Assembly: GCF_037042905.1 (NCBI RefSeq)
Contig: NC_087247.1
Location: 37,651,420-37,715,419 of the forward strand
Direction of reading: 5' to 3'
From: Lytechinus pictus
Lineage: Eukaryota; Echinodermata; Echinoidea; Temnopleuroida; Toxopneustidae
DNA: 64,000 nt
The notes under the pieces were generated by a model. That model was not told where the DNA came from, did not search any database, and saw only the letters and a list, made by a program, of their open reading frames with translations. The translations under genes were made by a program, and so were the position numbers. Of the stretch, positions 23,663-34,109 are shown piece after piece; position 1 is the first letter of the stretch, and each line of letters begins with the position of its first letter.

Positions 23663-24214
23663 AGGGATGGTCCAGGCTGGATATATTTATATTTCAATAG
23701 AGTAAAATTCACAAAGCAAAATGCTGAAAATTTGATTTTAAATTTTTGCATTATTCTGGTGAAACATTTCTAACCATATCTTTATGAATATTCATTAGTT
23801 GGGCTGATGATATCATATCCCCACTTGTTCTTTTGTATTTATTTTGAATTTTTCTACCAAGAACTAGAACAATTGGATTGACAACTGATAAAGTGCATTA
23901 GTTATTTATTGCCGCAACTTATTTCATCATAATGGAGACACATCATTTACACTTGTATGAGAAAAGGAATCAATTATGATTTCATGTAATAGCATGAGAA
24001 AAAGGAAAGTGGGGATATGACATCATCAGCCCACCTAATGAATATTCATGACGATGTGCATATACATGTAACTGTTTTCACAAAATATTGATAAACTTTA
24101 GAATTCAACAACTTGGTTATTTGTTGTCCGATTTTGATGAAATTTTCAGCATTTTGCTCTGTGAAATTTACTCTATTTATTCAGATACAAATATTTTCAG
24201 CCCGGACCATCCCT
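23663..24214. mobile_element. TTAA-flanked MITE family A, copy 2
   Basis: TTAA at 23659-23662 and 24215-24218, with ends AGGGATGGTCCAGGC and GCCCGGACCATCCCT. Internal sequence matches copy 1 at 10312-10867, including CATAATGGAGACA and TGACATCATCA blocks. Non-coding. Confidence 0.88.
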
Positions 24215-25579
24215 TTAACTCTGTTCTTGAATCTGTCATGCATCACAAAGCAAAAACTACCTATTTTTTAGGACCGGCCACACAGAAACGTTAGCACTTA
24301 CAGAGAACAGATACCCTGTTACAACCTCTAATGACGCAGCGATACCTAATGTAACAACAATACACCTTTTTTTTTACATCTTGGATTGATGTTTGACATC
24401 ACAATCAGGAAAGTGTGACTGGGCTTACTGTTAGTGCTCTGTTAGACTAACAATGTTTCTGTATGGTCGGTACAGGTACCACAATGACTGTTGTGACATT
24501 TCCCTCTGATGCATGTACATGTACATGTATCAAGATTGAAGGTGTTCCTTCAAACGGTTAGTCAGTTAATACATTTCAATGTAAAAAAAGTTGACATAAA
24601 TGTATAATTTTTTTCATCATATAATAAAATTTGCTCTGGCAACAAAAGCTGCCATGGAGAGGAAAAAATTGTGCACATTATTGTAAAGCTAAACATAAAA
24701 AAGCCTTCTTTCTAACCTCTACCAACAGATACATGTAACCTTATCCCTAGAACCATAATTACAAGTTTTACAACACTTTACTCAGGAGCAGAGGTCTTGT
24801 CTGGCATGGTAACCAATATCAACCGACTAAACTTTGTAGTGAAAAGGCATTTGAAAAAATCAATTATTTGAATGTTCATTTGTAGGCCTGAATCAGAATT
24901 TCTGGAACACAGAAGTCTGTCCAATGCGATCACAATCCAGTTACGTTTCCCCATTCTGGAGTTGAAACAAGTGACAGTAGCACAATAGACGGGTCCACAA
25001 GAAGTAGTTTCTTTCAGCATATTATGGCAGTCTGCCAGCTACTTTAAAGGAGATACATGTATCTACCATTATTGACTTTTAAAGAAAATCACAACAGGCA
25101 ACATGCTAATATTACCAACTTTCAGTATCATTGATCAAGATTCAGAACTCAATGTTGTTGGGAACATCCATGGCTTTTTGATTTTGTTAAATGGGCTCAA
25201 TTTAGCAATACCTACATGTACCTATTGAATCTGCTTTACATGTACTTATGTGAATTATAATGCAAAATAATATAGCAAAGTAGACCCAAGGACTGCTGCC
25301 AAAAAGGCCTCATTTTACAAGAGAAAAATTGCATTAAGGTATTGCACTATTCTCAAATGAATTACTTTTGAAATTCTGAATACCACATTTAATGACTGAT
25401 AATCTGATTACATGTTCCATCAATATCTCTAATCACTCTGGATCATATTCCAACACAGGAAAGAGTTGTGTGTGTGGTTTTTTTTTTGGTGTATTTGTGG
25501 GGGGCTTTTGAATAACTCAAATATTAAAATAGCATTCTCAGGCCCAAGTCTGGTCACCATTTCACAAAGATATACAATG

Positions 25580-25585
25580 TTTATT
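25580..25585 (-). promoter_or_regulatory. Candidate polyadenylation signal for DCLRE1B-like gene
   Basis: On the minus strand an AATAAA lies only a few bases after the TGA at 25590-25592. It would give a very short 3' untranslated region, so a more distal signal may be used instead. Confidence 0.35.
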
Positions 25586-25589
25586 ATAA

Positions 25590-27452
25590 TCATCTAGATG
25601 TAATGCTACCCAACTTCACTCTCTTGTAAAAATTTTGAATAGCAGAATAACAGTTTACATCTTTTCTAGATCTCCGGTCTACTGGCATAATACTTGGTGC
25701 TTGCTTATCTTCATGAAGACTGACAGTTTCTGCACTTGTGGATGCACATGGTTCATCTGCTACAATACTAAAGTTAGTTCTTGCACTTTTGTAAGGGTCA
25801 CAAATTGATCTATTTGTCGTACACTTGGAGTTACTGTTGCTTGGCGATTTATCCAGGCTCTTTTTGGAGGTCAGATGTACCTTTGATTCTTTGAAAACTA
25901 GATACTTGCAAAGACATGACTTTCCAGACTGAGAATGTTTGCAAACATGGTGTAAAGTCTTTTTCCTAGAAGATTGCTTTATCCACTTAGGTTTGCTGTA
26001 GAATGTTCCAGTACAAACCTGCAACATTCTAGATGGTTCTTTTGCTTCATTATCCTGAATGTCCTGATCAGATTCCTCATCATTGTTCTGTAAAGCCTCT
26101 GTAGCCTGTATAGATAGTTTGTCCTTCAATCTGTCAAGCTTTTCAAATCCATATGCAGTTTTAGAGTTAGGTTTCATATCCCAAATAGACTTTGTGGTGT
26201 CATCCTCATTGTTTTCTGGAGTTTCATCAAAATCTATTTCCACAAGATCGTTGTCAGAATTAGTTTCATGTATGCCATTTCCATTCGTGTTTTCTTTACA
26301 TTCACTCTCATCATCACTTGTATCTTCAAAGACAACACCTTTGGCAATCTTTGAAGCACACTTCTTGTCAGTTTCCGACCGTCTTTTTCTAAGAATGGGT
26401 CTTTCCACTTCTGAAAGGTGGGAGTTCATGTATGTTTGTACAGATGATGGGATACTGACTGGAGTGGGAGGGTTTGGATCTAGATATTGATTGAAGTTAC
26501 CCATGTTAGCAATAACTGCTTCAGATGCTTTAGATGGTGGTGGTTGTACAATGGGAATTACCTTTTTGGGTCTCACACATCTCACAAACTGAATAAGCTC
26601 ATTGTATGAAGAATGGCTAGAATATGGAATGATGAATACACTGGGATGATTCGCAATGCTACTTTTCCGTTGAGATCTAAAGATAGCTGATGGGATAATA
26701 ACTATGGTTGGAAACTCATTATTCCACTGTTCTACCCTACTGATGGTTATAGTGTGTACTGGTACCACCCTGATCCTTTCCTCAGATGTTGTGAACACAT
26801 CTTTGCAGTCCAGTAGTTCAATAACTGACATTCGTTCAGGGGTCACTTGAATCTTCTCCCCATAGAACTCTGCAATATCGACCAAGAGGTCTTCTTTTCC
26901 AAGCTGGTGCATACCAAGTACAACATTTGTGTAGGGGTACTCAGCTAAAACTTCCATGATCTTTACCTTGCAATCATCTTCCCCTGGAAAGTCATTATTG
27001 GGACTGTTGTAGGTGTTGTCAAGGTACAATCTATCCACTGGACGATTCAGCCCGAGGAGAGTGTTGGGAAACATACATGGATGGTAGCGGAAATCACCTG
27101 TGTAAAGGAAACGTCCAAAGTAACCTTCAAACAGGAACATGGTTGAACCTGGACAGTGATTTGCATCAATAAGAGTAACGGTCATGGTTTCCTTTCCACT
27201 CTCATCTAGAGGAATGATGTGTCTGCTTCCTACTGATAGAGATTTGATGAGTGATTGCTTCACCTCACACTTTGCAACTACAACCTTTCCTGTAACCTCT
27301 GAGCAGTAGATTGGGTAACGCCATGTTGAAGATAGACCGCTGGTGTGGTCTGAATGGGCATGGGACAAGAAGAACACTTTGCTACATGGAGACTTCTGAC
27401 ATCGCCAATAGTCAACTGCTATCGGAGTACCTGTAATAACAGTACCGTTCAT
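25590..27452 (-). CDS. DCLRE1B: DCLRE1B-like (Apollo/SNM1B) 5' exonuclease, single coding exon
   Basis: Apollo is a nuclear 5'-to-3' DNA exonuclease of the SNM1 family, known in vertebrates for processing leading-strand telomere ends and interstrand crosslinks. The 620-residue frame begins MNGTVITGTPIAVDYW, matching the vertebrate Apollo start. Metallo-beta-lactamase motifs are complete: HAHSDH (H31-H36), H99 in DANHCPGS and D120 in YTGDFRY. Beta-CASP features follow: D145 in YLDNT, LGKE at 184-187 and H280 in YSSHSSYNEL. The catalytic part spans roughly residues 1-305. The tail is acidic and low in order, with GVVFEDTSDDES at about 372-383 echoing the human sequence. It is longer than human Apollo (about 532 residues). 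The start ATG at 27450-27452 was chosen by homology. A pyrimidine-rich acceptor ending in CAG lies two bases upstream, so a 5' untranslated exon is likely. Confidence 0.93.
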   Translation of the reverse strand: MNGTVITGTPIAVDYWRCQKSPCSKVFFLSHAHSDHTSGLSSTWRYPIYCSEVTGKVVVAKCEVKQSLIKSLSVGSRHIIPLDESGKETMTVTLIDANHCPGSTMFLFEGYFGRFLYTGDFRYHPCMFPNTLLGLNRPVDRLYLDNTYNSPNNDFPGEDDCKVKIMEVLAEYPYTNVVLGMHQLGKEDLLVDIAEFYGEKIQVTPERMSVIELLDCKDVFTTSEERIRVVPVHTITISRVEQWNNEFPTIVIIPSAIFRSQRKSSIANHPSVFIIPYSSHSSYNELIQFVRCVRPKKVIPIVQPPPSKASEAVIANMGNFNQYLDPNPPTPVSIPSSVQTYMNSHLSEVERPILRKRRSETDKKCASKIAKGVVFEDTSDDESECKENTNGNGIHETNSDNDLVEIDFDETPENNEDDTTKSIWDMKPNSKTAYGFEKLDRLKDKLSIQATEALQNNDEESDQDIQDNEAKEPSRMLQVCTGTFYSKPKWIKQSSRKKTLHHVCKHSQSGKSCLCKYLVFKESKVHLTSKKSLDKSPSNSNSKCTTNRSICDPYKSARTNFSIVADEPCASTSAETVSLHEDKQAPSIMPVDRRSRKDVNCYSAIQNFYKRVKLGSITSR

Positions 27453-28248
27453 TGCTGAAAAGAGGAAATAAAGAGGAATGCATATTACTCTCATGAATCA
27501 GAACAAGTGCCCACTCATTGATCTTGGGCAGGGCTCTCACCTAGAAAGCCCTATCATTGGCTTACAGGTGACACTTTGCTTTTTGAGATGAACATACCAG
27601 GGAAACCCTCTAACCTACAAGTACAAGCACATATACTGTGTTATGATGTATTTCTGTCGGGTGTCCAGTCTTCAGGCACATTTAAAAAATAAATATCACA
27701 GAATCATGATAAAATCTAATCACAGAATATCTTATTTCATACAAATCCTAGCTACATGTACTACATTGACGGCAAGGATGCAGACTTAGTTTTAAACTTT
27801 TATTGATGAAAATGTGAAGTACATGTAGGTCAAGAGGTTTCAACATTATTGCGAGTTGCAACTGTAAAATTCTATGCCGATCGACAAGTGCGCGCTGAGC
27901 TGAAAAACAGCCCTGAAAAAAGTGCAACCCTACACAAGTATTTCGCGCAAAATTTTTTGAGATTTGAACATACAAGCACAAAAGGTGAGATGTTTATATC
28001 ATATGGACGAAAAAAATGCTATAAAATTGGTCAGTAACTTATTTACTTGCATTTTTTAAATGATACATGTATCTGCCTGACAAAGGTGATTTCCTGTTGC
28101 TTTTTCAGAATTTCAGATTTTGTTTGGAATGGGCACTAAAGCTAAAGGTGTACAGCAATATGTCAATATTTTCATGAATACTGATCTCATACAAAAGAAA
28201 TTTATGATATAATTATGGCCCCTTTTCATGTTGATGATGTCAGATTTT

Positions 28249-28829
28249 CCCGGGGGGGGGGGGGGGGGGGAATTCCATTGACGAGTGGATACCATGCGCA
28301 ACCATGGGGTCTTGAAAAGCACCCTAAACAATTATTTTCCATATTCTGAAAATGCACCCCTTAACAAGTATTGGCGTATGAAACCCTACCCTCAACAAGT
28401 ATTTGAAACAAAACGACACTCTTGGCAAGTATTCCCTGAATTGAACCCCTAAACAAGTACAGCGATATTTAAATTGTTATGTCACTGATATCTGTTGTCA
28501 GTTTTACCTTTACCTACATCATTGGGTTAAGTACGGCCCCACCTCCCACACCATGTGCAAATCGTACTCTAAACACGTACATGTAGTGTTGACTGTTGGG
28601 GTATAAAGTACATCCTCAAAATATTTTAGTCCTTTTTATACCCTCACAGATTTGACCCTGAACACCTAGCTTTCCAAGCGAAATATATAACCCTTTTTTC
28701 ACTATTCTAGTGTTTTTGACACCCTTATTCCGTTACGTACGTAACTCCCTATCTTGATAAAGACATCCTTTTTACATGATTTTTTGGTCGCTCATGATAT
28801 CCACTCGTCAATGTAAGTGGTCCCCCGGG
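28249..28829. mobile_element. CCCGGGGG-ended element with 8-bp target duplication and internal minisatellite
   Basis: Flanked by CAGATTTT at 28241-28248 and 28830-28837. The ends are CCCGGGGG and CCCCCGGG, with an inner inverted repeat ATTGACGAGTGGAT / ATCCACTCGTCAAT. The interior is a degenerate tandem array built on AACAAGTAT with C-rich spacers (about 28340-28700). No transposase. The 8-bp duplication fits hAT-like movement, though the ends are unusual. Confidence 0.8.
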
Positions 28830-29039
28830 CAGATTTTCATGATATTTAATCATTTTTTAGATAAATGACCAAGCGCGAAAAGTTTGGACATAGAGCTGCA
28901 TAATGAGAGATAAAAAAAATCCTGTAGACGCCTTTTATTTCAAATGAACTTTTCAATATATATGCCTACATGTATATATATGTGGGTTATCCATGAAGTT
29001 GGGCCACAAATTGTGACATTTTAGCATAACTCAGTACTA

Positions 29040-30384
29040 TAGGGGAGATCGGGGTTAGTTGAAACATTTTTGAAAAAAATGGCTGTAAAATCCAAATAGA
29101 TTTTATTCCAGAAACAATCAATATATCAGCTTGAAGCATATCTTATAAGGGCTTCAAATGTACCCCATAAATTTTTTAACTCTATTATGGTTACTGAAAA
29201 AAAATCCACCTTGAACAAGACCATCGCAAACGTTCTAACTTACCCCAATACGGGGTAAGTTTGAACATGGTATGGGGTAAGTTGGAACACTGCATGGTCA
29301 ATTAAGAATTATACTAAAACTACTTAAAACTGTAATATTACATGGTTTTAGCCTGTTTGCTTAATTTTTTCAAGTTCAAAATATTTAAAGTGTGGATTTG
29401 TTGAACTTTGTTTTCTATTATACAGCCACTCAAGCAAGCAGACTGTAGTAGAATTCCGCATATTTTGGTGCGTTTGATTTTACATGCAGTTATACTATCA
29501 GCAATTTTATGCACTTCTGCATCAAATTTACAAGACAAAAATTAATAGTTTATATTTTTTTCATTAATTATGCAAATAAGCATATGAAATTGACCTAAAT
29601 TTGCTTTTTTTGGTATGTTTTTGCCTTTAACTCTATTTATTAAGCACAGGCATCGCAAATTTGGTCTCAAATGATGCGAAAGACTTGAAAGTAAAAAGTT
29701 AGCGAGCAGTGTAGTAAAAAAAAATCGCGCGACGGCGTAGTGACAAAATTTCTCGAGGGGGAGGGGGCTCAAATTGACCCCCCCCCCCCAGTTTGATAAG
29801 GGTTAATATTGCATTAGGGGCCTAAGTGGGCTTTAAATGCACACTCAGACCTAACTGATAAACAAAACAAGCATGGTATACAATACATGTTCAGAAGAGT
29901 GTGAAATACTTTATATGTTTTTTCTCATATCCAATGTTTTTATTCATAATTATGTTTGGGGTAAGTTGGAACATGTTCCAAATAGCCCCTTCAATTTTGT
30001 TCCAACTAATCCCGGAGGCCCATTTGACGTTTATAAGCTTACAGCACAATAAAGGGACTTCACCATGGCATATCGATAACCTCATTTTGTAGCTTGGTAC
30101 AAGTGTCTATTATACCCCCAAACTGGCCAACTTGATCTATAAACTTCTCTGAGATAAAAAAAAACATTTCTGAAAGAGAAAAAAATTACTCAGAAGGTCA
30201 ACAACAAAAATTCCTTTCCAACTTCACCAGGCTTGTTGCACATGTGTTGTCTGTAATATGGTGGATGGCTGTTGATAATGACAATAAATTGAGGGCAGTA
30301 TTGCAGAAATTTATTTTAAAGATGTTTAAGAAAATAACAATGTTTCAACTTACCCCGCGTTCCAACTAACCCCTGTCTCCCCTA
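29040..30384. mobile_element. TA-flanked element with TAGGGGAGA ends and GGGGTAAGTTGGAAC motifs
   Basis: Ends TAGGGGAGATCGGGGTTAGT (left) and ACTAACCCCTGTCTCCCCTA (right), each next to TA. The phrase GGGGTAAGTT(G/T)GAAC recurs at about 29254, 29275 and 29948, and inverted near the right end. The 1345 bp hold no transposase. Assignment to Tc1/mariner rests on the TA flank only. Confidence 0.7.
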
Positions 30385-31606
30385 TATACTATATATTCAT
30401 TGTTTGTAGTAGGAGTGGGCTATACATGGGTCAAAAATACCTCTTTTGTCATTTTAATGTGGCAACAGTTTTTTTCTATTCCTTTTAATGTATCTCAACA
30501 TAAAACGACAATATTTTTTGTCTTGGGTCCGAGAAAAAAGTGTGCCGGGCCAAAATCCAAAATGGCCGCCAACGCCCCCCCCCCCCAAACAGATTTTTGG
30601 CCACAACTTCTTTATTTGGTGGTGTTCTTATCTGGTTTTGGTGTCTATTCACATGTTTTTGGGGGCAAGCAATTTGTTTTTCCTAACATTATTACTTTTG
30701 AACCATTATTTGTAGAGTTATAAGGCAATTTTACCTAAATTTACAAATTATTAGAACCTTTTTCCAGCCAAAAGTTAGTTTTCATTGTCTTGTGGTTCTT
30801 GGATATTAGACAATGCGAGTTCAACAATAGCAAGCGGTTTCATGTAGATATTGCCTTTATTCCTCTACTTATGGTTTCATGGATATTTGAGAAATATTTT
30901 ATTAAATAAAGAACTGTTATTTATCCATAAAGGCTATAGTATACAATGTACTGTACATACTGCACTGCATACATGTGTGTCCATGCATTGACCACCGAGA
31001 CATATACATGTAACAAGGTCTGTTTATAAATTATAGTGTCATAGAAATGAGCTATTAGGTTAAGAATTAGATACCTAAGAAATTGAAGATATGTTTTGTC
31101 TCAGAAATTGAGGACATGTTTTGTCAAATATGCTTATTCAGGGGGCGGAGAGAGATAAATATCATTAACAATGGACTGTAGTCAACCTGACATTACGGCA
31201 TTTATACTGAACTTGTAGTTGTAGCTATTCTGGGCCCTGTTACATAACAGTTACCATCATGGTAACTTTGCCATACAATGGTAACTTGCATGGAATCCTT
31301 GATTCTGATTGGCTGTTGATCAGCATTACCATGGTAGTTATCTGACCCCATATTTATACACACCACAACCAGTTAAAAAATCCTACAAATGAAGAAGATA
31401 TGGCTAAAAATGTGATGTACGTATAAGATATATGGATATGTGATATTTATGTGCAATTGATGTTACATCGGGTTACATCAGCTGACAAGCAATCAAATTC
31501 ACAATTCATAATCTAATTCTAAACCTCAGAAGCTCATTTCTCTGACACTATAGATACACAGGCCTTAGCTTGTTATATATCATGGTGGTCAATGCAGGGA
31601 TATATG

Positions 31607-31736
31607 TACCTTTGGGCGAAGTTCGTGCAGGCTCTACTCCACTTCACTACCGCTACACTACGCTCCACCTACCCGGTGGAGCGTAGTGTAGCGGCAGTGA
31701 AGTGGAGTGGAGCCTGCACGAACTTCGCCCGAGGTA
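31607..31736. mobile_element. 130-bp foldback element, family T, copy 1, with 9-bp target duplication
   Basis: Two arms of about 62 bp fold around a TACCC loop. It begins TACCTTTGGGCGAAGTTCGT and ends ACGAACTTCGCCCGAGGTA. It is flanked by identical GGATATATG at 31598-31606 and 31737-31745. The arms share GTGCAGGCTC and TACACTACGCTCCACC with copies at 32097 and 37069. Confidence 0.9.
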
Positions 31737-32096
31737 GGATATATGCAGTGTAGTATGTACAGTACATTGTGTACCGTATAGCCCCTATGGATAAATTACA
31801 TTTTCTTTTATTTGATAAGATATATTACGCAAATATCCATCAACCCCAATTTATATTCTGAATAAAACTTAAAACTTCTCAAAGCAGTGCTCTATACAAA
31901 CTACAAAGGCTTCGTGGAGAGTAAGCCTACGTCAGTAAATGACTTTTACTCTCCAGAAGCCTCCAGGCTAAGAAGACCCTAGGCTAAGGCCCATATTCTG
32001 AAGTCAGGTTTAACTTAGACCATGGTCTAACTCTGTGCTAAAATTATGGGAAGCCAAAAGTGTCAAAATTTTTATTGTATGTTTCTTATGTTTAAT

Positions 32097-32474
32097 TACC
32101 TCGAGCGAAGTTCCGCTGCCGATTTCAAAACATCGCATGCGCGCGCGAGGGTCCGAGCTCGGGCCCGACACGTACCTCGCGCATATCGCATGCGATAAGG
32201 CAGCGAATTATTTATATGTGTGAGGAACTTCATGTTGGCTCTAAATCACCAATTTTGAGACTGATAGAAGCATGGAAAAGAAATGAAACTTGGTGTAAAG
32301 TAAGAATATTAGTTTTAATTGTTTTTAAAGATCGTGATGTTGCATGAATTTAATATTTTCCTTCCATAAAATCCCACCTTTGTCACTCAGAATATCAGAA
32401 AGAGTTCACGGTCTCGAAGTTTGGGTAGGTGGAGCGGTAGTGAAGTGGAGCCTGCACAAACTTCGCTCGAGGTA
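32097..32474. mobile_element. Foldback element, family T, copy 2, with 9-bp target duplication
   Basis: Begins TACCTCGAGCGAAGTT and ends AACTTCGCTCGAGGTA. Identical ATGTTTAAT flanks at 32088-32096 and 32475-32483. Compared with copy 1 it has kept an interior of unrelated sequence, including a GC-rich GCATGCGCGCGCGAG stretch. The left arm is shortened. No open frame. Confidence 0.88.
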
Positions 32475-32820
32475 ATGTTTAATGTGCTCTTTCCTGATTC
32501 ATTGATGGTGAAGACAATCATCTTTTTATACTTCCCAGTGGCGGATCCAGGAGGGGGGGGGGCACTGGGGGTGCGCGCCCCCCCTAATAAAAGTAAAAGA
32601 AAGAAAAGGTGCAGCTTGAAAAAATAAATATAAAGGAAAGAAAAGAAAAGGCACCGCTTAAAAAAATTATACACTGATATAATATTAGCAACAGTAAAGG
32701 AAAGACTATCCCCCAGCAAAGCACAATCATATCATCTTCCTTATCTTTTCTTTTAACTACCCTTTTCCCAACAACTTCGCCGGTTGAAAATAATCAGCAG
32801 TGCGCTGCCTGCATATAACT

Positions 32821-33400
32821 GGCGCCAATCAAGAATAATCAGCGCCACCTAAATCTAAATCGGCGCCGGACAAGAATAATCAGCGCCATCTGGTTATAAA
32901 TCGGCGCCGGTAAAGAAAAATTGGCGCTGCCTGAGTTCTTAACCGGCGCCGATCAAGGATAATCAGCGCCATCCATATCTAAATCGGGGCTGGTCAAGAA
33001 TAATCAGCGCCATCTGGTTATAAATCGGCGCTGCCTGAGTCTTAACCGGCGCCGTTCATGAATAATCAGCTCCACCTAAATCTAAATCGGCGCCAGTCAA
33101 GAATAATCGGCGCCTTCTGGTTCTAAATCGGCGCCAGTCGATTATGAATTGCCGCTGCCTGAATCTTACGTGACATCGGTAAAAATAATCAGCACTACTT
33201 GTTCTAAATCGGCGCCGGTCAAGACAAATTGGCGCTGCCTTTGTCTTAATAACCGGCGCCACCTAAATTTAAATCGGCGCTGGTCAATAATAATCAGCGT
33301 CCCCTGGTTCCAATAAATAGGCGCCGGTAGAATAATAAAGAAGGGCCTATTGCCAACCAAATCTAGATCGGCGCCGGTCAAGAATGATCAGCGGCACCTG
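32821..33400. repeat. GGCGCC/AGCGCC satellite with higher-order pattern
   Basis: About 580 bp of units roughly 20-22 bp long, alternating types such as CGGCGCCGGTCAAGAATAAT, CAGCGCCACCTAAATCTAAAT, CAGCGCCATCTGGTTATAAAT and TGGCGCTGCCTGAGTCTTAAC. The order of types repeats irregularly, suggesting a higher-order unit. The open frames on the minus strand here are by-products. Confidence 0.85.
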
Positions 33401-34109
33401 GTTATACATTTTATTGTTGAATGGTCATAACGAATAACAAAGCTTATCGCATACCCTTACAGCATGTACAGAGTGGACTGGGGCGGGCAGTTGCCCACAG
33501 ATGTCATGAAATCTTTAATTTGTTATTAAAAAAATCCCAGAATCATACAAAAGTGTGGAGCAAATCCTTTAATTTTGATCTTATTTTCCAATGCTTTAAT
33601 AAAAAAAGGTCAGTCACTTTTCTTCTTTACACATTCCACATTGTGCCACCTCTATGGCCTTTAGTGTAAGACAGCTACTATAGTGTTTTATGAAGATGAT
33701 TCAATATTTTAGTCCAAAACTTTGCTAAAACCCGTTGCTAATACCGGGAGTGTATAATTACGCAACCAGACGTATATTTGTTAGACCTTAAACCACTAAA
33801 TATAATTTTCAATGTATAAATACAGTTTGTCAATACCTTTGTTTTAATGTTTAAATGTTTATGCCACAAAATTTGACTTATTTTCATCTTCCATTAAGTT
33901 AAATATTATTCATCTGATCACTCGGGAAGAAGTTAAAGTTGAATTAAGAAGGGGGTGAGTTTCCATAAATATAGGTTCTACATACAATATATAGTATATA
34001 TAAGTTGTTCAAACACATAGCATGTCACAATAATCCTCTGCCTTCTCGATATTTTGCTTTGAAAGTCTATGAAATTAGCCACCTGTCAGAGCCCGAGAGA
34101 CGAGTGTAC

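Larger units (their letters stand above)
16406..25589. other. Gene-free interval between EDEM1-like and DCLRE1B-like genes
   Basis: No host coding exon could be supported. The interval includes the probable EDEM1 3' untranslated region, a short AG microsatellite (16730-16756), a foldback at 18635-19296, the long AGGTCA-unit element (19802-21248) and two TTAA MITEs, one with a nested element. The remainder is AT-rich with no recognised signal. Confidence 0.7.

Noticed and set aside
24778..25020. Possible THAP-like zinc finger (CATVTCFNSR) on the minus strand
   Set aside because: Only a short cysteine-containing stretch; the AVPTIF block and later cysteine/histidine of a THAP domain are missing.
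26083..26490. 135-codon plus-strand open frame
   Set aside because: Antisense shadow of the DCLRE1B coding region.
25590..27494. Longer DCLRE1B start at 27494
   Set aside because: The extra 14 residues span a splice acceptor and are not part of the family; the start at 27452 matches Apollo proteins.
32538..32600. CAGTGGCGGATCCAGG end of a further hAT-like element
   Set aside because: Only one end could be seen; no matching inverted end or 8-bp duplication nearby, so no element is called.
33056..33381. Minus-strand open frames with repeated TGADLDL-type words
   Set aside because: They follow the GGCGCC satellite units and have no start or splice context.
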